From NCBI GenBank assembly GCA_015143295.1, contig CM026554.1:52388627-52452626 (forward strand): 64,000 bases of DNA. The letters run 5' to 3'. The stretch comes from Tetracentron sinense (taxonomy: Eukaryota; Streptophyta; Magnoliopsida; Trochodendrales; Trochodendraceae). A program made the position numbers and the translations under genes. Positions 61,681 through 64,000 of the stretch are shown here, piece by piece (position 1 is the first letter of the stretch; each line of letters begins with the position of its first letter). Below the pieces are notes generated by a model. The model was not told the DNA's origin. It worked only from the letters and a program-made list of their open reading frames with translations, and ran no database searches.

Positions 61681-61990
61681 CTATAAATAGCCAAGCTTGA
61701 ATCCATGTTTCTTCCCCTTCATTTTTCTCGTTCTCCGGAAGTCGAAGTTTGCTCTGCTCGCAAGTCGCAAGGGGAAGAGAAAGATAGAAAAGTGGAGCTT
61801 TTCCCACTGCTACCTACCCTTCGTAAGCAAAGCTAGGTACGCCATTTTCTATGAATTTCGATTACTAGGGTTTCGAAAATATTTTGTAGATCAGATGACA
61901 GATGGGGTTAAGGGGGGCGCTCAACCACCACACCAGGATTCGAACATGAGTCACTCCTCCCCAAAGGGAGATAATCAATAACTGGGACAA
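61681..61990 (+). promoter_or_regulatory. TATA-like promoter and short open frame
   Basis: ctataaatagcc at 61,680-61,691 is a good plant TATA box, followed by a C/T-rich leader and a 94-codon open frame (61,697-61,981) with no known domain. The end of that frame overlaps a tRNA-like ccaggattcgaacatgagtc on the minus strand, as in SINE heads. This may be the promoter of an unseen gene or chance. Confidence 0.25.
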
Positions 61991-62805
61991 ACCCAGGCAT
62001 GTATATCACCACCCTTGATTGATAGCTTATATGATTAAAAGCTATGTTTATTATGATAAATGGGCCAATGGCCTTTACTTGCCTATGACAGTAAGTAATT
62101 GTCTTTTACAAAAGGAGTATAAAACTGACAATTTAAATTGATAAGCGAAAAGTAAAGAGCTAATGTACTTAATAGAGAAGAACTAGAAAAGAGCTAATGT
62201 AAAGAGCTAATAGAGAAGAACTAGAAAAGAGAGGGAACCATAAATCTCCATTAACTATTTAATATTATGTTTAAATTCTTAAAAATTATTACCTACAATT
62301 TTACTAGTAGTAATAAAAGAGTCTTAACAATGATAAAAAAAAAAATTTCATACATGTCAAAAAAAAAATTTCTTCTCATTATTGTCTCAAATAATCAAAC
62401 TATTCTATCAATATGTTTGTCTTCTTTTCAGTTTTCTTTCTTCCTCTGCTTTTTCCTACTAAGACGCCTGTTCAAGAAAGATTAAAATGCATTTCCTCCC
62501 CAACAACACGAAATATTTCATTTACCCTGCAAGATACAACAGAATTAATATAAGAAAATTTTGTTATGTCCCACTAAATACTATAAAAATATATATATTT
62601 TACATTTCTGTGAAAATAATCAAATGTTTTCTACTTTTGTTGCACCAAACATATTCATTTTCTTCCATTATTTACCTGTTCTTATCTATGTTCGCTTCCG
62701 TATGCCATGAAGTTAGATACACCTGTAATTCAAGCAACTCATAAATCCAGATAATGTCAATAAAAAAAAATAAAATAACAAGCACTATAATAGAATCGTA
62801 GAGAG
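61991..62805. other. AT-rich DNA, nothing recognised
   Basis: A small tandem repeat of agagctaatgtaaagagcta and gagaagaactagaaaagag occurs at 62,155-62,230. The open frames here are AT-rich and without motifs. Confidence 0.5.
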
Positions 62806-63110
62806 TTAAGTACTAATGGGGTGGTTTCGTCCAAGGGAGGACAACAAATTGGTCAAAGCTACTAGACTTGAGGAAAGATGACAAGGTATATAATTTACAA
62901 GATCTTCATAACACTGCAGTGGTGAAGCACGTACCAGTAAGGCATCATCGTCTAGCCAAGGGTCAGATGGTACAGTCATTGAAGAATGAGATTCCCAAAG
63001 TGGTATACTCAGGAGAACTAGCTCACAAGTTTCTTTGGAGTAAAGGTTGCATATACTCAAATGATCAAATTCTCTTTCGTATTGTTCATCTGACCAACGT
63101 CAGATTGTAG
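62806..63110 (-). CDS. Possible exon of an unidentified gene
   Basis: The minus strand has an open stretch with protein-like composition: CELVLLSIPLWESHSSMTVP, SDPWLDDDALLVRASPLQCY and EDLVNYIPCHLSSSLVALTN, ending NLLSSLGRNHPIST and a stop. The sequence around 63,015-63,020 (ctccaaag) could be an acceptor. I do not recognise the family. A second candidate exon lies upstream at 63,323-63,383. It may be a gene, a pseudogene fragment or chance. Confidence 0.3.
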
Positions 63111-63322
63111 TGAATCTTTTTCACAATGAACGGAGAGCAACTCCACCGTAAGAAACCGCTACCCATGTCAACCAATACCAAGAAAAGAATTTAGTAAATA
63201 CATGAAGGGCTACAAGAATTGAAAAATGTCCAAAACACGTCAAAGTAAAATTATAAATCTCTTAGTATTAAAGATATTGAATGGGGAGTTAAGCCTATTA
63301 AGGAGAATAGAACAATGACTGT

Positions 63323-63383
63323 TACCTTCACACTCAGTGCCAGGGTAAACATCTCAACAAGCTCTTGTGCATTTATTTCTGAG
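63323..63383 (-). CDS. Possible upstream exon of the same gene
   Basis: The minus strand shows cattctcag|aaataaatgc and reads INAQELVEMFTLALSVK before a donor aag|gtaacag. Both borders look like real splice sites and the text is non-repetitive. The product is unknown. Confidence 0.3.
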
Positions 63384-63519
63384 AATGTTGAAAGATCATA
63401 AACCATCACAATGGGCAACCAACAATAAACAAGGGAAATGAAAAGGGTTTCAATTTCCCAAAAGTAAAATATAATCTTTGAGATAGTATTCACACCTCTA
63501 CCTATGTAAGGCGTCATTA

Positions 63520-64000
63520 GAAATTGCTTGAAAACAAAACCAACACAATGAAGAAACTCAAAGTAGACTTAAAATACAATTTCTAAGGAATATTATCAAT
63601 AAAAACAAATAGATCCTGCTATGAACTAGAAGACTGGGTTATTATTAGAACTACAGATACATATCTTATGGTTGATTTTCAAAATAAATATGCAAAGGAA
63701 TCAACGAACATAGAAAGCTTCACCATGTCAAATGGGATAGCAAATGAGTGTACATTCTTTTGATGATTGACGGACCGTCCAGAAACTCTTAAGTCTTAAC
63801 CCCTAGACTGTATGTGAGGATGAGCTGGGGTTTAGAGGGACCTTCCCTAATATGAAGGATAAAAAAAGGCATTCTTATAGGGATACTAAGGCAGTACATA
63901 TATGCATATTTCCGACAGTTTGGTTAATAAAATCTGAGATACTTTGGTCAATGAAAAGTGTTTTTCACCGACTTATGTGGGGCGTAGCTGTAATTCTAGA
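63520..64000. other. Nothing recognised
   Basis: No coding, repeat or RNA feature could be supported at the right end of the window. Confidence 0.5.

Noticed and set aside
61900-61990. tRNA or SINE head on the minus strand (ttcgaatcctggtg)
   Set aside because: The B box is good, but I found no convincing A box, poly-A or target duplication.

Overview
The window is nuclear DNA from a flowering plant, probably a eudicot or magnoliid with a repeat-rich genome. The evidence is four intron-bearing plant genes with GT-AG splice sites, plastid-derived inserts (ycf3, ccsA), plant L1-type LINEs, tRNA-derived SINEs, many small DNA transposons and a Ty3/gypsy element of Tat-like layout. I cannot name the species.

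Layout. 1-14 kb is a block of old transposons. It holds the 3' part of a Tat-like LTR retrotransposon (1-6,962) with an antisense gene, a 27-bp minisatellite and an LTR carrying a 23-bp-spaced palindrome array. Three LINE pieces follow, one of them internally inverted, then a decayed gag fossil, a plastid ycf3 insert and Helitron-like ends. 14.3-18.2 kb (+) is signal recognition particle receptor subunit beta, with its first exon not found. 18.2-25.3 kb is intergenic DNA and, probably, the long 5'-UTR intron of the next gene, filled with MITEs. 25.4-30.2 kb (+) is an intact 12-exon GSK3/shaggy kinase of 409 aa. 31.4-41.9 kb (-) is an intact pyroglutamyl-peptidase I gene of 218 aa whose introns hold LINE, hAT-like and fold-back insertions; an exact 134-bp tandem duplication covers its last splice acceptor. 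45.4-52.1 kb (+) is an intact GDSL esterase/lipase of the CPRD49 type (242 aa), also with transposon-filled introns. 55.5-59.4 kb is a pseudogene island: a solo LTR sits five bases into an alcohol dehydrogenase pseudogene exon, followed by a broken M18 aspartyl aminopeptidase fragment. 59.4-64 kb is mostly unassigned AT-rich DNA with two possible minus-strand exons near 62.8-63.4 kb.

The host genes do not form a pathway. They are single genes of protein targeting, brassinosteroid/stress kinase signalling, peptide turnover and ester hydrolysis, spaced by transposons.

The best leads are the insertions that can be defined to the base by target-site duplications (two SINEs, three hAT-like elements, a solo LTR, three 15-18 nt LINE-tail insertions), the palindrome array in the LTR, and the duplicated splice acceptor. 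I saw no CRISPR array, rRNA gene or convincing intact tRNA gene. All exon coordinates were read by eye from homology and splice consensus, without alignment software.
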